The notes below the pieces were generated by a model. That model was not told the origin of the DNA and searched no databases. It was given only the letters and a program-made list of their open reading frames with translations. A DNA stretch of 64,000 nt from Mycolicibacterium phocaicum. GTDB taxonomy: Bacteria; Actinomycetota; Actinomycetes; Mycobacteriales; Mycobacteriaceae. The stretch lies in the NCBI RefSeq assembly GCF_010731115.1, contig NZ_AP022616.1:1054001-1118000 (forward strand). Direction: 5' to 3'. The first letter of the stretch is position 1. The number at the start of each line of letters is the position of its first letter. The translations under genes were made by a program, and so were the position numbers. Of the stretch, positions 10,246-20,185 are shown in pieces.

Positions 10246-10740
10246 TCAGCCCAGGCTGCATTGCAGCAGCACGGTGTCGATGTCGCGGCCGTGCTTGTGA
10301 CCGACCTGCCGCAGCCGTCCGGCCTCGTCGAAACCCAGCTTCTTGTGCAGCGCGATCGACGACGCGTCGCCGCTGTCGGCGATCACCGCGATCACCTCAC
10401 GCACGCCCGCGGCGCGAGCGCCATCCAGCAGCGCGCCCAGCAGTTCTCGGCCGGCGCCCTGTCCGGTGGCCCACGGCGCCAGGTAGATCGAGTCCTCCAC
10501 CGTGCCCTGATAGGCCGGCCGTGATTTCCAGGGCAGGCAGTACGCGTACCCCGCGACCTTGCCCTCGCGCTCGACGACCAGGAACGGCAGGCCCGCGGCG
10601 GTGACCTTGGCGAACCGCGCCTGCCATTCGTCGGCCGCGGGCGGCTCGAGCTCGAACGACGCCACGCTATTGAGGACGTAGTGCGCGTAGATGTCGGCAA
10701 TGGCAGGCAGGTCAGCGGTGGTGGCGGCGCGGGTGGTCAT
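10246..10740 (-). CDS. GNAT acetyltransferase, phosphinothricin acetyltransferase-like
   Basis: This 164-residue GCN5-type N-acetyltransferase resembles the Pat/Bar branch: IADIYAHYVLNSVASFE at the N terminus and the acetyl-CoA pyrophosphate loop in WATGQGAGRELLGALLDGA. The C-terminal part contains IALHKKLGFDEAGRLRQVG. Pat/Bar-like enzymes acetylate small amines, including amino-acid analogues; the substrate here is not determined. The start MTTRAATTADLPAI overlaps the stop of the upstream peptidase gene as ATGA. Sixteen further upstream codons are open but run into the peptidase gene. Confidence 0.87.
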   Translation of the reverse strand: MTTRAATTADLPAIADIYAHYVLNSVASFELEPPAADEWQARFAKVTAAGLPFLVVEREGKVAGYAYCLPWKSRPAYQGTVEDSIYLAPWATGQGAGRELLGALLDGARAAGVREVIAVIADSGDASSIALHKKLGFDEAGRLRQVGHKHGRDIDTVLLQCSLG

Positions 10741-11168
10741 GGTGAGGCAAAGGTACCGAGCGCGACGGCCGCGGCGCTCGCCAGGCACATCGACGGGCCG
10801 TGCGGGACGGTCCGGTCATGCCGCCGCAGTAGGACGACCACCGCACAGACCGCGGTCAGCAGCGGCGCCCCGATCGCCGCGAGCACCCAGACATCGGCGC
10901 CGCACATCCCGGTGAGCGCGCCGAGACCGAGCGCGAGTTTGACGTCGCCGCCGCCCATGGCGCGTGGGCTGACCACATGAATGAGGAGATACAGTCCGAA
11001 GAGTGCGGCTGCCCCGGCCAGCGCGGCAATGCCCTTGCCCGTCATCGCCCCAGCCACCAGCATCACCGCCGCGCCCGGCAACGTGAGCCAGTTCGGCAAC
11101 CGGCGCTCACGAAGGTCGTAGACGCACAGCGCGGTCATCCACGCACCAATAGCCAAGCCCGCCCCCAT
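10737..11168 (-). CDS. Prepilin-type peptidase, A24 family (Rv2551c-like)
   Basis: This 143-residue membrane protein has about five hydrophobic segments. The aspartyl protease signature is present: the first Asp in VYDLRERRLPNWLT and the second in the GxGD motif MGGGDVKLALGLG. It lacks the N-terminal methylase domain, as in TadV/CpaA-type peptidases that process Flp/Tad pilin precursors. No pilin genes are in the window. The M. tuberculosis equivalent (Rv2551c) has the same position between the aroC and aroE regions. It is coupled to the downstream acetyltransferase by an ATGA overlap. Confidence 0.85.
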   Translation of the reverse strand: MGAGLAIGAWMTALCVYDLRERRLPNWLTLPGAAVMLVAGAMTGKGIAALAGAAALFGLYLLIHVVSPRAMGGGDVKLALGLGALTGMCGADVWVLAAIGAPLLTAVCAVVVLLRRHDRTVPHGPSMCLASAAAVALGTFASP

Positions 11169-11551
11169 GTTTCGAGGCTAAGTGCGCTGCGCCGGGCGTC
11201 CCGACACGAATGTGCCACGGGTGCCACACAGAAAAGTACGTGGCTTCATTCACGAGAAACGTGGCGCGCGATGATTGAAGTCAGGTACCTTTCCAGGCTC
11301 GCCGACGTCCCTGAGTTCAATAACCCCCGGTGGATCACGACCGCGATTGCAGTCATGTACTTCTTGACCCCAATTTCGGCTCTACCAGCTGAGCCGCGGG
11401 TCACGGGCAGGCGCTCGGAACTGAATTGCCACGACCGTGGTCTCACGCGCTCGTGCTTTTATGCCCAGCAGGCGGTGGCTCACGACTGTGCAATCAGAGC
11501 GCCTCACACGCGGATCTGACGGTCTTTACGCACCCTCGACGCAGACCAGAC
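11169..11551. other. 383-base gap without a recognisable gene
   Basis: This gap lies between the prepilin peptidase start and the aroE stop. It holds a GGCTC...GAGCC hairpin at 11378-11395 that resembles a tRNA D arm, but no complete tRNA can be folded around it. A 66-codon minus-strand frame (11246-11446) has no ribosome binding site and no family signature. The promoter of the peptidase gene should lie here, but I cannot place it. In M. tuberculosis several toxin-antitoxin genes fill the equivalent interval. None is seen here. Confidence 0.55.
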
Positions 11552-12328
11552 TCAGCTCGCAGCCAGCGCCGCCGCCATCACCTCGCGCGGCGCGGGCATC
11601 CCGGTGAACTGCTCCACCTGCGCGTAGGCCTGGTTCAGCAGCATCTGCAGGCCGCTGACCACCCGGCCACCGGCCGCGGCAACCGCGGCGGCAAGCGGCG
11701 TCGGCCACGGGTCGTAGATGGCGTCGAGCAGCACCGCCGTGTCGGCCACAGTCCCGGAGAACTGGCCGGCCACCGTGGCGGGCAGCGTATTGACCACCAC
11801 GCCAAGGGAATTCAGCTTCTCGCCGAGGGCGACCCACCGGGTCGCGACGCCCAGCCGCTCCCCCAGCTCCACGAGCGCCCCGGCCTTCGAGGCATTGCGC
11901 GCGACCACCGCGACGTCCGTGATGCCCAAAGAAGCCAAGGCCACGACTGCCGCGGGCGCAGTGCCACCGGAGCCCAGTACCGCCGCCGCACCGGACACCT
12001 CACCCAGCGCGCCGACGACCCCGTCGACGTCGGTGTTGTCGGCGCGCCAGCCACCGTCGACGCGCACCAGGGTGTTGGCCGAGCCGACGAGCTCAGCGCG
12101 CTGCGTGCGTTCGGTCGCGAACCGCAGCGCCGCGAACTTGCCGGGCATCGTGACCGACACCCCGACCCATTCCGGGCCGAAACCGCCCACCAGGCCCGGC
12201 AACTGCTCCCCGGTGCACTCGATGCGGTCGTAGGTCCAGTCGGTGAGCCCGAGCTCCCGGTAGGCCGCCAGATGCAGCTGCGGGGACCGCGAATGTGCGA
12301 TGGGCGAGCCCAGGACCGCGGCCCTCAT
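11552..12328 (-). CDS. aroE: Shikimate dehydrogenase
   Basis: This enzyme reduces 3-dehydroshikimate to shikimate with NADPH. The 258-residue reading starts [20 protein letters not shown], which carries the substrate-binding Ser pair. The catalytic Lys is in VTMPGKFAALRF, followed by SANTLVR and NTDVDG. The NADPH-binding loop is AVLGSGGTAPAAV and the C-terminal motif is GLQMLLNQAYAQVE. The start ATG (12326-12328) overlaps the mltG stop as ATGA. The open frame upstream belongs to the wrong reading of mltG and was left out. It is last in the alaS-ruvX-mltG-aroE operon. Confidence 0.96.
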   Translation of the reverse strand: MRAAVLGSPIAHSRSPQLHLAAYRELGLTDWTYDRIECTGEQLPGLVGGFGPEWVGVSVTMPGKFAALRFATERTQRAELVGSANTLVRVDGGWRADNTDVDGVVGALGEVSGAAAVLGSGGTAPAAVVALASLGITDVAVVARNASKAGALVELGERLGVATRWVALGEKLNSLGVVVNTLPATVAGQFSGTVADTAVLLDAIYDPWPTPLAAAVAAAGGRVVSGLQMLLNQAYAQVEQFTGMPAPREVMAAALAAS

Positions 12329-13617
12329 CGGGCACTGTCGAGCACGCCGTTGCGTTTGGCGAGCTCGATGCTGGCGAGGTGCTGCTGGTAGTCGCGGGTG
12401 AAGACCGTCGTGCCCTGCAGGTCGATGGTCACGAAGTACAGCCAGTCGCCCGGGGCCGGATCCTGCGCCGCGACGACGGCGGGCGCCCCGGGTGAACAGA
12501 TCGGCGTGACCGGAAGTCCTTCGCGCGCATAGGTGTTCCACGGCGTCGGCTGCTCGCGGTCGGCGTCGGTGGTGGCCACCTCCTGCCGGTCCAGCGGGTA
12601 GTTCACCGTCGAGTCGAACTGCAGCCGGCGATGGTCCGGGGTCGCCAGCCGGTTGTAGATGACGCGGGCCACCTTGGCGAAGTCCTGCGGGTTGGACTCG
12701 CGCTGCACCAGCGATGCCACGATCAGAATCTGGTACGGCGTCATGCCCGCGGTCGCGCCGGCGTCGAGCAGGCCGCCCTGCTCGTACTGGCGGCTGCTCG
12801 AGCTGATCAGGCCCGACAGGATCGACGTCGGCGTGCCGGCCGGATCGACGTTCCACGTGCCGGGTGCGATGAGGCCCTCGAGCCTGCGGTGGTCGGCGCC
12901 CAGCGACTTCACCGGCCCCGCTGCCCAGCTCGGTATCAGCAACGCCGAGACGTCGGCGGCACCGGCGGCCTTCTTCAGCTCCTCGGCGGACACGCACTTG
13001 CGTTTGCCGTCCAGGTCGACGCAGGAGGCCGCCGAGATCAGGCTGAAGATGCCCTGGTTGATCTTGTTGGTCTTGACGTCGGTGGTGTCGTCGAGCTGGC
13101 GGCCCTCCGGGATCACCAGGCGGCCCACCCGGTTGTTCTTCTCGGTGAGCCGGGACACCGCGTTGGCGGCCGAGATCTCGGTCCGCAGCTTGTAGAAGCC
13201 CGGCTGAATCTCGGTCATCGCCTTGTTGCCCTCGGCGGCCTGGACGAACGTCTTCACGTTCGCGACGACGCCGTGATCGAACAGGGTCTGCCCGATCGCG
13301 GTGGTCGAGTCGCCGTTGTGCACCTCGACGACGAGGTCGCTGCCACCGTCACCGGAGTAGTCGTTGCCCGACCCGAAGATGCCGTGCCACAGCCGCGAAC
13401 CGAGGAACACCGCGGCGACCACGACGACGATGAACACCGTCAGCGCCACGACGCTGCGGCGCCGGCGGCGCTTGCGGTTGCGCTCGGCGCGGACCCGCTC
13501 GGCCCGGCTCATGCCGCGGCGGGGCCGGCCCACCGATTCGGGCTTGATGCGGGTGCTGCTGCCCCACTCGTCGTCATCGCCCGGGGCGTCGGGACGCATG
13601 TCCTCGGCCGGGGTCAC
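12325..13617 (-). CDS. mltG: Endolytic murein transglycosylase MltG (YceG-like)
   Basis: MltG is an inner-membrane lytic transglycosylase that cuts nascent glycan strands and sets chain length. The 430-residue protein has a long basic, disordered cytoplasmic tail (residues 1-55), one membrane helix ([18 protein letters not shown]), a LysM-like subdomain and the YceG catalytic domain. The presumed catalytic Glu is in [15 protein letters not shown]. The C terminus [20 protein letters not shown] is typical of the family. The GTG start (13615-13617) overlaps the ruvX stop as GTGA. This is the Rv2553c position. Confidence 0.95.
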   Translation of the reverse strand: MTPAEDMRPDAPGDDDEWGSSTRIKPESVGRPRRGMSRAERVRAERNRKRRRRRSVVALTVFIVVVVAAVFLGSRLWHGIFGSGNDYSGDGGSDLVVEVHNGDSTTAIGQTLFDHGVVANVKTFVQAAEGNKAMTEIQPGFYKLRTEISAANAVSRLTEKNNRVGRLVIPEGRQLDDTTDVKTNKINQGIFSLISAASCVDLDGKRKCVSAEELKKAAGAADVSALLIPSWAAGPVKSLGADHRRLEGLIAPGTWNVDPAGTPTSILSGLISSSSRQYEQGGLLDAGATAGMTPYQILIVASLVQRESNPQDFAKVARVIYNRLATPDHRRLQFDSTVNYPLDRQEVATTDADREQPTPWNTYAREGLPVTPICSPGAPAVVAAQDPAPGDWLYFVTIDLQGTTVFTRDYQQHLASIELAKRNGVLDSAR

Positions 13618-14117
13618 TCGCCGGCCTCGCGCTCCGCGGCGGCCAGCACCGACCGGCGCATGTCCAGCCAGTTCTGGAGGATGCCGACGGCTGCCACCTG
13701 ATCGATCATCTGCCGCTGGCCTTTCGCGCGTACTCCGGCTTCCCGCAACGAACGCTGCGCGGTGACCGTCGTCAACCGTTCGTCGGCCATCCGCACCGGG
13801 ATCGGGGCCACCCGAACCGCCAGCGCGTCGGCCACCTCGATCGCATCCCGCGCCGAGGCGCTCGACTTGTCCTTCAGTGTGCGCGGCAATCCGACGACGA
13901 TCTCGACCGCCTCCTGCTCACCGGCCAGCTTCACCAGCCGGCCCAGGTGCTTGTCGGTCTTGTCGCGACGCACGGTCTCCAGCGGAGTCGCCAGGATGCC
14001 GTCGGGGTCGCACACCGCGACACCGATCCGCACCGTGCCGACGTCGATGCCGAGCCGTCGACCGCGACCGGGGTCACCGGTCCCGGGACGGTCGGGCATG
14101 CGGTCGGTATCGGCCAA
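13614..14117 (-). CDS. ruvX: Holliday junction resolvase RuvX/YqgF family
   Basis: This 167-residue RNase H-fold nuclease is proposed to act on Holliday junctions and in 16S rRNA processing. The N-terminal catalytic Asp is in [16 protein letters not shown], the Glu is in [13 protein letters not shown], and the C-terminal Asp is in [18 protein letters not shown]. The TTG start (14115-14117) is supported by GGAG six bases upstream. The ATG six codons further on has no such site. It starts two bases after alaS ends and overlaps mltG by four bases. Confidence 0.94.
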   Translation of the reverse strand: MADTDRMPDRPGTGDPGRGRRLGIDVGTVRIGVAVCDPDGILATPLETVRRDKTDKHLGRLVKLAGEQEAVEIVVGLPRTLKDKSSASARDAIEVADALAVRVAPIPVRMADERLTTVTAQRSLREAGVRAKGQRQMIDQVAAVGILQNWLDMRRSVLAAAEREAGE

Positions 14118-14119
14118 AG

Positions 14120-16807
14120 CTAGCTCCGGCCCAGTTCAGCGCGTAGCGCGGCCAGACCCGCGTCGATACCCGCTGCCCCCTTACCGGAACCCTGTGCCAG
14201 ATCGGCCTTTCCACCACCACGACCACCGACGGCGGTGCCCAGCTGCTGCACCAGTTCGTTGGCCTTCAATCCGAGGTCCTGCGCGGCGGGGTTGACGGCC
14301 ACCACGTACGGCACCGAGTCGCCCGCGTCGGCGATGAGTGCGATCACCGCCGGCTCCGAGCCGAGCTTGCCCTTGATGTCGCCGACAAGCGTGCGCAGGT
14401 CGCCACCGGAGAAGCCGCCGGCCATCCGCTGCGCGACGACGCGCACCTTGCCGATCAGCTCGGCACCGGCCGCGGCGTTCGCGGCGGCGGCCTTGGCACC
14501 GGCCAGGCGAACCTTGTCGAGTTCCTTCTCGGCGGCCTTGAGCTTCTCGACCAGCGTGGCCACGCGGGCGGGCACCTCTTCCGAGGGCACCTTCAGCGAC
14601 GAGGCCAGCCCGGCCATCAGCGCGCGCTCCTTGGCCAGGTGGCGGAACGAGTCCAGACCGACGTAGGCCTCGACGCGACGCACACCCGAACCCACCGAGG
14701 ACTCGCCGAGGATGGTGACGGGGCCGATCTGCGCAGAGCGCTGCACGTGGGTACCACCGCACAGCTCCATGGAGAACGGTCCGCCGATCTCGACGACGCG
14801 GACCTCGTCCGGGTAGGACTCGCCGAACATCGCCATGGCGCCCATCGCCTTGGCCTTCTCCAGCTTCTCGTTGAAGGTGTGCACCTCGAAGTCGGCCTGC
14901 ACCGCTTCGTTGGTGACCTCCTCGACCGCGGTGCGCTGCTCGTCGCTGAGCGCGCCCTGGTAGTTGAAGTCGAACCGCAGGTAGCCCGGACGGTTCAGCG
15001 AACCGGCCTGACCGGCGTTGGGGCCCAACACCTGTCGCAGCGCGGCGTGCACCATGTGCGTGCCGGAGTGGCCCTGCGTGGCGCCGCGGCGCCACGTCGG
15101 GTCGACGGCAGCGGTCACGGTGTCGCCTTCGACGAACTCACCGGACTCGACGTTGATGGTGTGCACCCACAGCGACTTGGCGATCTTCTGCACATCGGTG
15201 ACCGCGGCCTTGGCGGTGGCCGACGAGCCGGTGCCGGTGATGGAGCCGGTGTCGGCGATCTGGCCACCCGACTCGGCGTACAGCGGCGTCCGATCCAGGA
15301 CGAGCTCGACACGGTCGGAGCCTTCGGTGCCGTGCGTCACCACGGGAACCCGCTTGCCGTCGACGAAGATGCCGAGAATCCTTGCCTCGGAAGTCAATTC
15401 GTCGAAGCCGGTGAACTCGGTCGGGCCGGCGTCGACCAGGTCGCGGAAGGCGGACAGATCGGCGTGCGCGTGCTTGCGGGCGGCGGCGTCGGCCTTGGCC
15501 CGGGCGCGCTGCTCGGCCATCAGGCCGCGGAAGCCCTCTTCGTCGACCGACAGGCCGGCTTCGGCCGCCATCTCGAGGGTCAGCTCGACGGGGAAACCGT
15601 AGGTGTCGTGCAGCGTGAAGGCGTCGCTACCGGAGACGACGGTCTTGCCGGCGGCTTTGGTGGCTGCCGCGGCGTCCTCGAACAGCCGCGAGCCCGCCGC
15701 GAGCGTGCGGTTGAAGGCGGCCTCCTCGGCGACCGCGATGCGGTTGATGCGCTCGAAGTCGGTGACCAGTTCCGGGTACGACGGACCCATCGTGTCGCGC
15801 ACGGTGGCCATCAGGTCGGACATGATCGGCTGCTCGACGCCGAGCAGCTTGGCGGCCCGGATGATGCGGCGCAGCAGGCGGCGCAGCACGTAGCCGCGGC
15901 CCTCGTTACCCGGGGTGACGCCGTCGCCGATGATGATCGCGGCGGTGCGGCTGTGGTCGGCGATGACGCGGTAGCGCACGTCGTCGGCGTGGTTGTCGGC
16001 GCCGTAGTGCCGGGGCGCCACCGACGCCACCTTGTCGATGACGGGACGGACCAGGTCGGTCTCGTAGACGTTGTCGACGCCCTGCAGCAGGCACGCGATG
16101 CGCTCGACACCCATGCCGGTGTCGATGTTCTGGCGCGGCAGCGGGCCGAGGATTTCGAAGTCCGTCTTGCTGGTGCCCTCGCCGCGCTCGTTCTCCATGA
16201 ACACGAGGTTCCAGATTTCGATGTAGCGGTCCTCGTTGGCCTCGGGGCCACCGTCGATGCCGTACTCGGGTCCGCGGTCGTAGTAGATCTCCGAACACGG
16301 GCCGCAGGGTCCCGGAATGCCCATGGACCAGTAGTTGTCGGCCTTGCCGCGGCGCTGGATGCGCTCGGGCGGCAGCCCGGCGATCTCCTCCCAGAGTCCG
16401 ATGGCCTCGTCGTCATCGAGATAGACGGTGGCCCAGAGCTTTTCGGGGTCGAAGCCGTAGCCACCCTCGGAGACCGGGTTGGTCAGCAGATCCCAGGCGA
16501 GCGCGATGGCGCCACGCTTGAAGTAGTCGCCGAACGAGAAGTTGCCGGCCATCTGGAAGAAGGTGTTGTGCCGGGTGGTGATTCCGACCTCGTCGATGTC
16601 CGGCGTCCGGATGCATTTCTGGACGCTGGTCGCCTTGTCGTACGGCGGGGTGCGGTCGCCCAGGAAATACGGCACGAACTGCACCATGCCGGCGTTGACG
16701 AACAACAGGTTCGGATCGTCCAGGATCACCGATGCGCTCGGCACCTCGGTGTGGCCCGCTTTCACGAAATGATCGAGGAATCGTTTCCTGATCTCGTGTG
16801 TCTGCAC
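14120..16807 (-). CDS. alaS: Alanyl-tRNA synthetase
   Basis: This class II synthetase charges tRNA-Ala and edits mischarged Ser/Gly. The 895-residue protein begins [20 protein letters not shown] and includes the catalytic core ([20 protein letters not shown]), the editing domain with [11 protein letters not shown] and CGGTHVQRS, and the C-terminal C-Ala domain ending [19 protein letters not shown]. tuberculosis AlaRS has 904 residues. The start is GTG (16805-16807) with AAGGA nine bases upstream. The frame continues upstream into the divergent intergenic region. It heads the alaS-ruvX-mltG-aroE operon. Confidence 0.97.
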   Translation of the reverse strand: MQTHEIRKRFLDHFVKAGHTEVPSASVILDDPNLLFVNAGMVQFVPYFLGDRTPPYDKATSVQKCIRTPDIDEVGITTRHNTFFQMAGNFSFGDYFKRGAIALAWDLLTNPVSEGGYGFDPEKLWATVYLDDDEAIGLWEEIAGLPPERIQRRGKADNYWSMGIPGPCGPCSEIYYDRGPEYGIDGGPEANEDRYIEIWNLVFMENERGEGTSKTDFEILGPLPRQNIDTGMGVERIACLLQGVDNVYETDLVRPVIDKVASVAPRHYGADNHADDVRYRVIADHSRTAAIIIGDGVTPGNEGRGYVLRRLLRRIIRAAKLLGVEQPIMSDLMATVRDTMGPSYPELVTDFERINRIAVAEEAAFNRTLAAGSRLFEDAAAATKAAGKTVVSGSDAFTLHDTYGFPVELTLEMAAEAGLSVDEEGFRGLMAEQRARAKADAAARKHAHADLSAFRDLVDAGPTEFTGFDELTSEARILGIFVDGKRVPVVTHGTEGSDRVELVLDRTPLYAESGGQIADTGSITGTGSSATAKAAVTDVQKIAKSLWVHTINVESGEFVEGDTVTAAVDPTWRRGATQGHSGTHMVHAALRQVLGPNAGQAGSLNRPGYLRFDFNYQGALSDEQRTAVEEVTNEAVQADFEVHTFNEKLEKAKAMGAMAMFGESYPDEVRVVEIGGPFSMELCGGTHVQRSAQIGPVTILGESSVGSGVRRVEAYVGLDSFRHLAKERALMAGLASSLKVPSEEVPARVATLVEKLKAAEKELDKVRLAGAKAAAANAAAGAELIGKVRVVAQRMAGGFSGGDLRTLVGDIKGKLGSEPAVIALIADAGDSVPYVVAVNPAAQDLGLKANELVQQLGTAVGGRGGGKADLAQGSGKGAAGIDAGLAALRAELGRS

Positions 16808-16922
16808 GTGCTGCTGTCCTTCATCGACCGGGTAGTTGCCCGCATAACAGTACCGGGTGCGGTTTTCGCCCCCGCCCAAGAACCATTGTGCGTCGCGGCG
16901 CCGCGGAGGACAGTTGTCTCTA

Positions 16923-16940
16923 TCCGGTGGCGCCACCGGA
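16923..16940. promoter_or_regulatory. Perfect 18-base palindrome in the alaS divergent promoter region
   Basis: TCCGGTGGCGCCACCGGA reads the same on both strands with no spacer. It lies 31 bases before the GTG of the Rv2557-like gene and about 115 bases before alaS. A dimeric regulator site is the natural reading. The regulator is unknown. GC-only palindromes arise more easily in GC-rich DNA. Confidence 0.45.
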
Positions 16941-16970
16941 GCGCCGCCCTGAATAACGAGGGGGTGGACC

Positions 16971-17588
16971 GTGTTCGCACGTTCTACCACGATGATGGCG
17001 CGCCCTGATCAGATCGATGCCGGCACTGCCTACATCCGCGACGAGGTCATGCCTACGCTGCAGGAACTTCCCGGGTCGATCGGCCTGTCTCTGATGGTCG
17101 ACCGGGAATCCGGCCGGTGCATCGCCACCAGCGCGTGGGAGTCCGAGGACGCCCTGCATTACAGCGCCGGCGAGGGCCGCCGGCTCCGCAATCTGGCCGC
17201 CGAACGCTTCGGTGGCGGCGCCCCGCTGGTCGAGGAGTGGGAGATCGCCGTGCTGCACCGCGAACGCGGCAACGGCGCGTGCGTGCGCGCGACGTGGCTC
17301 ACCGTGCCGCCGGATCTCATGGAGGCCGGCATCGACTACTACCGCGACACGGTGCTGCGCCAGATCGAGCATCTGCCCGGGTTCTGCAGCGCCAGCCTGC
17401 TGGTCGACCGCGGCTCGGGCCGTGCGGTGTCATCGGCGTCGTTCCGCACCCGCGAGTTGATGGAGGACTACTGGCCGCAGGCCACCGCACTGAAGGTCGA
17501 ATCGGTGCGGACCGCCGGCGCGACGGAGATCGACGACTGCGCCTTCGATCTGGTCATCGCGCACCTGCGGGTGCCGGAACTGGTTTAG
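16971..17588 (+). CDS. Duplicated alpha/beta-barrel-like protein (Rv2557/Rv2558 family)
   Basis: This 205-residue soluble protein is made of two related halves (about 8-100 and 101-205). Each has the pattern DxxxxYxRDxVxxxxxxxPG, then [18 protein letters not shown] or [18 protein letters not shown], as in dimeric ferredoxin-like antibiotic-monooxygenase folds. M. tuberculosis has two such genes in tandem (Rv2557, Rv2558), which I recall as starvation-induced; here there is one. GTG start with GAGGGGG upstream. Its stop overlaps the convergent rarA stop by three bases. A perfect palindrome lies upstream. The biochemical role is unknown. Confidence 0.83.
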   Translation: MFARSTTMMARPDQIDAGTAYIRDEVMPTLQELPGSIGLSLMVDRESGRCIATSAWESEDALHYSAGEGRRLRNLAAERFGGGAPLVEEWEIAVLHRERGNGACVRATWLTVPPDLMEAGIDYYRDTVLRQIEHLPGFCSASLLVDRGSGRAVSSASFRTRELMEDYWPQATALKVESVRTAGATEIDDCAFDLVIAHLRVPELV

Positions 17589-18904
17589 CGCTTGCGCCGG
17601 ATGATGGCGCGCAGCTTCTCCAGGCGGCCCGCGATCTCGCGTTCCGCCCCGTACGGGGTTGGCCGGTAGTAGTCGACCCCGACCAGCTCATCGGGTGGAT
17701 ACTGTTGCGCCGCAACGCCACCCGGGTGGTCGTGCGCGTACTTGTAGCCCTGGGCGTGCCCGAGAGCGGCAGCACCCGCATAGTGCCCATCCCGCAGATG
17801 CGCGGGCACCATGCCGGCCTTGCCGGCCCTGATGTCGGCCATCGCCGCGCCGAGGGCGACGGTCACGGCGTTGGATTTCGGCGCCGTCGCCAGGTGCACC
17901 GTCGCCTGGGCGAGCGTCAGCTGGGCTTCCGGTAGCCCGATGAGTTGCACGGTCTGCGCGGCGGCCACCGCCGTCGGCAGTGCGGTCGGGTCGGCGATGC
18001 CGATGTCCTCGCTGGCCAGGATCATCAGCCGGCGGGCGATGAACCGCGGGTCCTCCCCCGCGGTCAGCATCCGGGCCAGGTAGTGCAGCGCGGCGTCGAC
18101 GTCCGAGCCGCGCACCGATTTGATGAACGCGCTGACGACGTCGTAGTGCTGGTCACCGTCGCGGTCGTAGCGCACGGCGGCCTTGTCGAGGGACTGCTCG
18201 ATGACGTCGACGGTGACGCGTTCGCCCGCTTCGGCCGCGACCTCCAGCGCCGTCAGCGCCCGCCGGGCGTCGCCCGCCGACAGTGTCACCAGCAGCGCGA
18301 CGGCGTCGTCGTCGACGTCGACGGCACCGCCCAGGCCGCGCGGATCGGTGATCGCCCGCTGCACGACGGTCCGCACGGCGTCGGCCGTCAGCGGTTGCAG
18401 CTGCAGGATCAGCGACCGCGACAGCAGCGGTGCCACCACCGAGAACGACGGGTTCTCCGTGGTCGCCGCCACCAGCAGCACCACCCGGTTCTCGACCGCC
18501 GCGAGCAGGGCGTCCTGCTGGGTCTTGGAGAAGCGGTGCACCTCATCGATGAACAGCACGGTCTGGCGGCCGTGAATGGCGCTGCGGCGGGCCTCGTCGA
18601 TCACCGCGCGCACGTCCTTGACGCCGGCCGACAGCGCCGACAGCGCCTCGAACCGGCGGCCGGTGGCCCCCGAGATCAGCGACGCCAGGGTGGTCTTGCC
18701 GGTGCCGGGCGGTCCGTAGAGGATGACGCTGGCCGCGCCCGAGCCCTCGACCAGGCGGCGCAGCGGCGAACCGGGTTTGAGCAGGTGGTCCTGGCCGACG
18801 ACCTCGTCGAGGCCGGCCGGCCGCATCCGTACGGCCAGCGGCGCCTGCACGACGGAGCTCGATGCCGGCTCGGCATCGCCTACGTCGAACAGGCCATCAG
18901 ACAC
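17585..18904 (-). CDS. rarA: Replication-associated recombination protein RarA (MgsA) AAA ATPase
   Basis: RarA acts at stalled replication forks and interacts with SSB. The 439-residue protein has Walker A GPPGTGKT (residues 64-71), Walker B VLFIDEVH (D120, E121), sensor 1 in [12 protein letters not shown] and the conserved C-terminal MgsA domain ([23 protein letters not shown], split by D/P-rich loops). Length and motifs match Rv2559c. The GTG start (18902-18904) precedes SDGLFDVG. The gene converges on the Rv2557-like gene. Confidence 0.95.
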   Translation of the reverse strand: MSDGLFDVGDAEPASSSVVQAPLAVRMRPAGLDEVVGQDHLLKPGSPLRRLVEGSGAASVILYGPPGTGKTTLASLISGATGRRFEALSALSAGVKDVRAVIDEARRSAIHGRQTVLFIDEVHRFSKTQQDALLAAVENRVVLLVAATTENPSFSVVAPLLSRSLILQLQPLTADAVRTVVQRAITDPRGLGGAVDVDDDAVALLVTLSAGDARRALTALEVAAEAGERVTVDVIEQSLDKAAVRYDRDGDQHYDVVSAFIKSVRGSDVDAALHYLARMLTAGEDPRFIARRLMILASEDIGIADPTALPTAVAAAQTVQLIGLPEAQLTLAQATVHLATAPKSNAVTVALGAAMADIRAGKAGMVPAHLRDGHYAGAAALGHAQGYKYAHDHPGGVAAQQYPPDELVGVDYYRPTPYGAEREIAGRLEKLRAIIRRKR

Positions 18905-18938
18905 GGTTCAGGCTTACCACGCCGCACCGACCGGCGGT

Positions 18939-19775
18939 TCATTCGGCAGGTGCGGTCACGAAGTCGATCAGTTCCTCGACGCGTCCGATCAGCGCGGGTT
19001 CCAGGTCGTTCCAGTCCCGCACGCGGCCGCGGATGCGCTGCCACGCCTGGGCGATGTCGGCCTGGTCGGCATGTGGCCAACCCAGCGCGTCGCAGACGCC
19101 GTGCTTCCACTCGATACCGCGCGGAATGACCGGCCACGCCGCACGCCCGATCCGGGCGGGCTTGACGGCCTCCCAGATGTCGATGAACGGGTGGCCCACC
19201 ACCAGCGTGTGTTCACCCCCCGGGCCGCGCCGCACCTGCTCGGCGATGCGCGCCTCCTTCGATCCGGACACCAGGTGGTCGACGAGGACGCCGAGCCGGC
19301 GGCCCGGCCCCGGCTGGAATTCACGCACGATGGCCGCCAGATCGTCGACACCGCCGAGGTACTCGACGACGACGCCCTCGACCCGCAGATCGTGTCCCCA
19401 CACCTGCTCGACCAGTTCGGCGTCGTGGCGGCCTTCCACGTAGATGCGGCTCGCCAGTGCGGTGCGGGCCCGATGTCCTTGCACGGCAACAGAACCCGAC
19501 GCCGTGCGGGTGGGCGCGGCCGGCGCGGTGCGCTTGGGTGCGGTGAGGATGACGGGCTTGCCGTCGACCAGATAGCCCGGGCCGATGGGGAACGGTTTGC
19601 GGTAACCCTCGAAGTCTTCGAGGACCATCCGGCCGTACTCGACCGAGATCACGGCGCCCACGAAGCCGGTCGTGGCGCACTCGACCACGAGCCCCTTCTC
19701 GGCGGGCTGCTCGGTCGAACGCTTCCTGGCGTTCGGGTTGCGGGACAGCACATCGGATCCGTATCGGTCACTCAC
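18939..19775 (-). CDS. DUF3097 domain-containing protein
   Basis: This 278-residue actinobacterial protein of unknown function begins MSDRYGSDVLSRNPNARK. It has the family-typical segments ASRIYVEGRHDAELVEQVWG (about 106-125), LGVLVDHLVSGSKEARIAEQ and ALIGRVEELIDFVT at the C terminus. The EGxxD and VDHL segments look Toprim-like, hinting at a metal-dependent nucleic-acid role. That is an inference from pattern only. The GTG start has AGGATC eight bases upstream. It lies just upstream of rarA on the same strand, so a role near replication or repair is possible. Confidence 0.85.
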   Translation of the reverse strand: MSDRYGSDVLSRNPNARKRSTEQPAEKGLVVECATTGFVGAVISVEYGRMVLEDFEGYRKPFPIGPGYLVDGKPVILTAPKRTAPAAPTRTASGSVAVQGHRARTALASRIYVEGRHDAELVEQVWGHDLRVEGVVVEYLGGVDDLAAIVREFQPGPGRRLGVLVDHLVSGSKEARIAEQVRRGPGGEHTLVVGHPFIDIWEAVKPARIGRAAWPVIPRGIEWKHGVCDALGWPHADQADIAQAWQRIRGRVRDWNDLEPALIGRVEELIDFVTAPAE

Positions 19776-19843
19776 GGCACCGATCCTAGGAACGATCGCG
19801 GGCCAGATCCGGTTGCGCCACCCGCGTTTTCGTCACAGACCGG

Positions 19844-20152
19844 TTACGGGGCCTTCTCGACCTTGATGTCGCAGGTGATGCGCTCACCGTCGACCTTCAC
19901 GATCTTCATGTGCGCGACGTACTGGACCTTGCGCGGACCGGTGAAGTGACAGTCGAACTGGGCGCCCTTGGTGGCCTCCACGTCGGACGGACACTTCACA
20001 TCGGTCGGGGTGAACTTGTTCTGATCCGAAACCAGCTTGACGACCTGCTTGGCGGCGTCGTCCGCCTTGACCGTGGTCTTTGAGCTACACGCAGCCGGCG
20101 ACAGGGCCACCAGACCCATCAGCACCGCTGCCCCCACCCGTACGCGCATCAT
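19844..20152 (-). CDS. DUF4333-type lipoprotein
   Basis: This small exported lipoprotein has 102 residues. The signal sequence MMRVRVGAAVLMGLVALSPA ends in the lipobox SPAAC, so the mature N-terminal Cys (about residue 22) would be lipidated. The remainder (KCPSDVEATKGAQFDCHFTG, ITCDIKVEKAP) matches the one-domain DUF4333 pattern with paired cysteines. It follows the metallopeptidase gene by 33 bases on the same strand and may be the last gene of the transglutaminase operon. Function is unknown. Confidence 0.83.
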   Translation of the reverse strand: MMRVRVGAAVLMGLVALSPAACSSKTTVKADDAAKQVVKLVSDQNKFTPTDVKCPSDVEATKGAQFDCHFTGPRKVQYVAHMKIVKVDGERITCDIKVEKAP

Positions 20153-20185
20153 GGGCGCGATCGTGTCCTATCGCCGTGGGCCGAG

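Noticed and set aside
11378..11395. GGCTCTACCAGCTGAGCC, resembling a tRNA D arm
   Set aside because: No acceptor, anticodon or T arm can be placed at proper distances on either strand; it is kept only as a small hairpin in a gap.
11246..11446. 66-codon minus-strand reading frame in the gap before aroE
   Set aside because: No ribosome binding site, no family signature and mixed composition; not enough to call a gene.
14639..17008. Very long open frame antisense to alaS
   Set aside because: Product is a low-complexity Gly/Val/Arg/Asp mixture, the usual shadow of a GC-rich gene read on the other strand.
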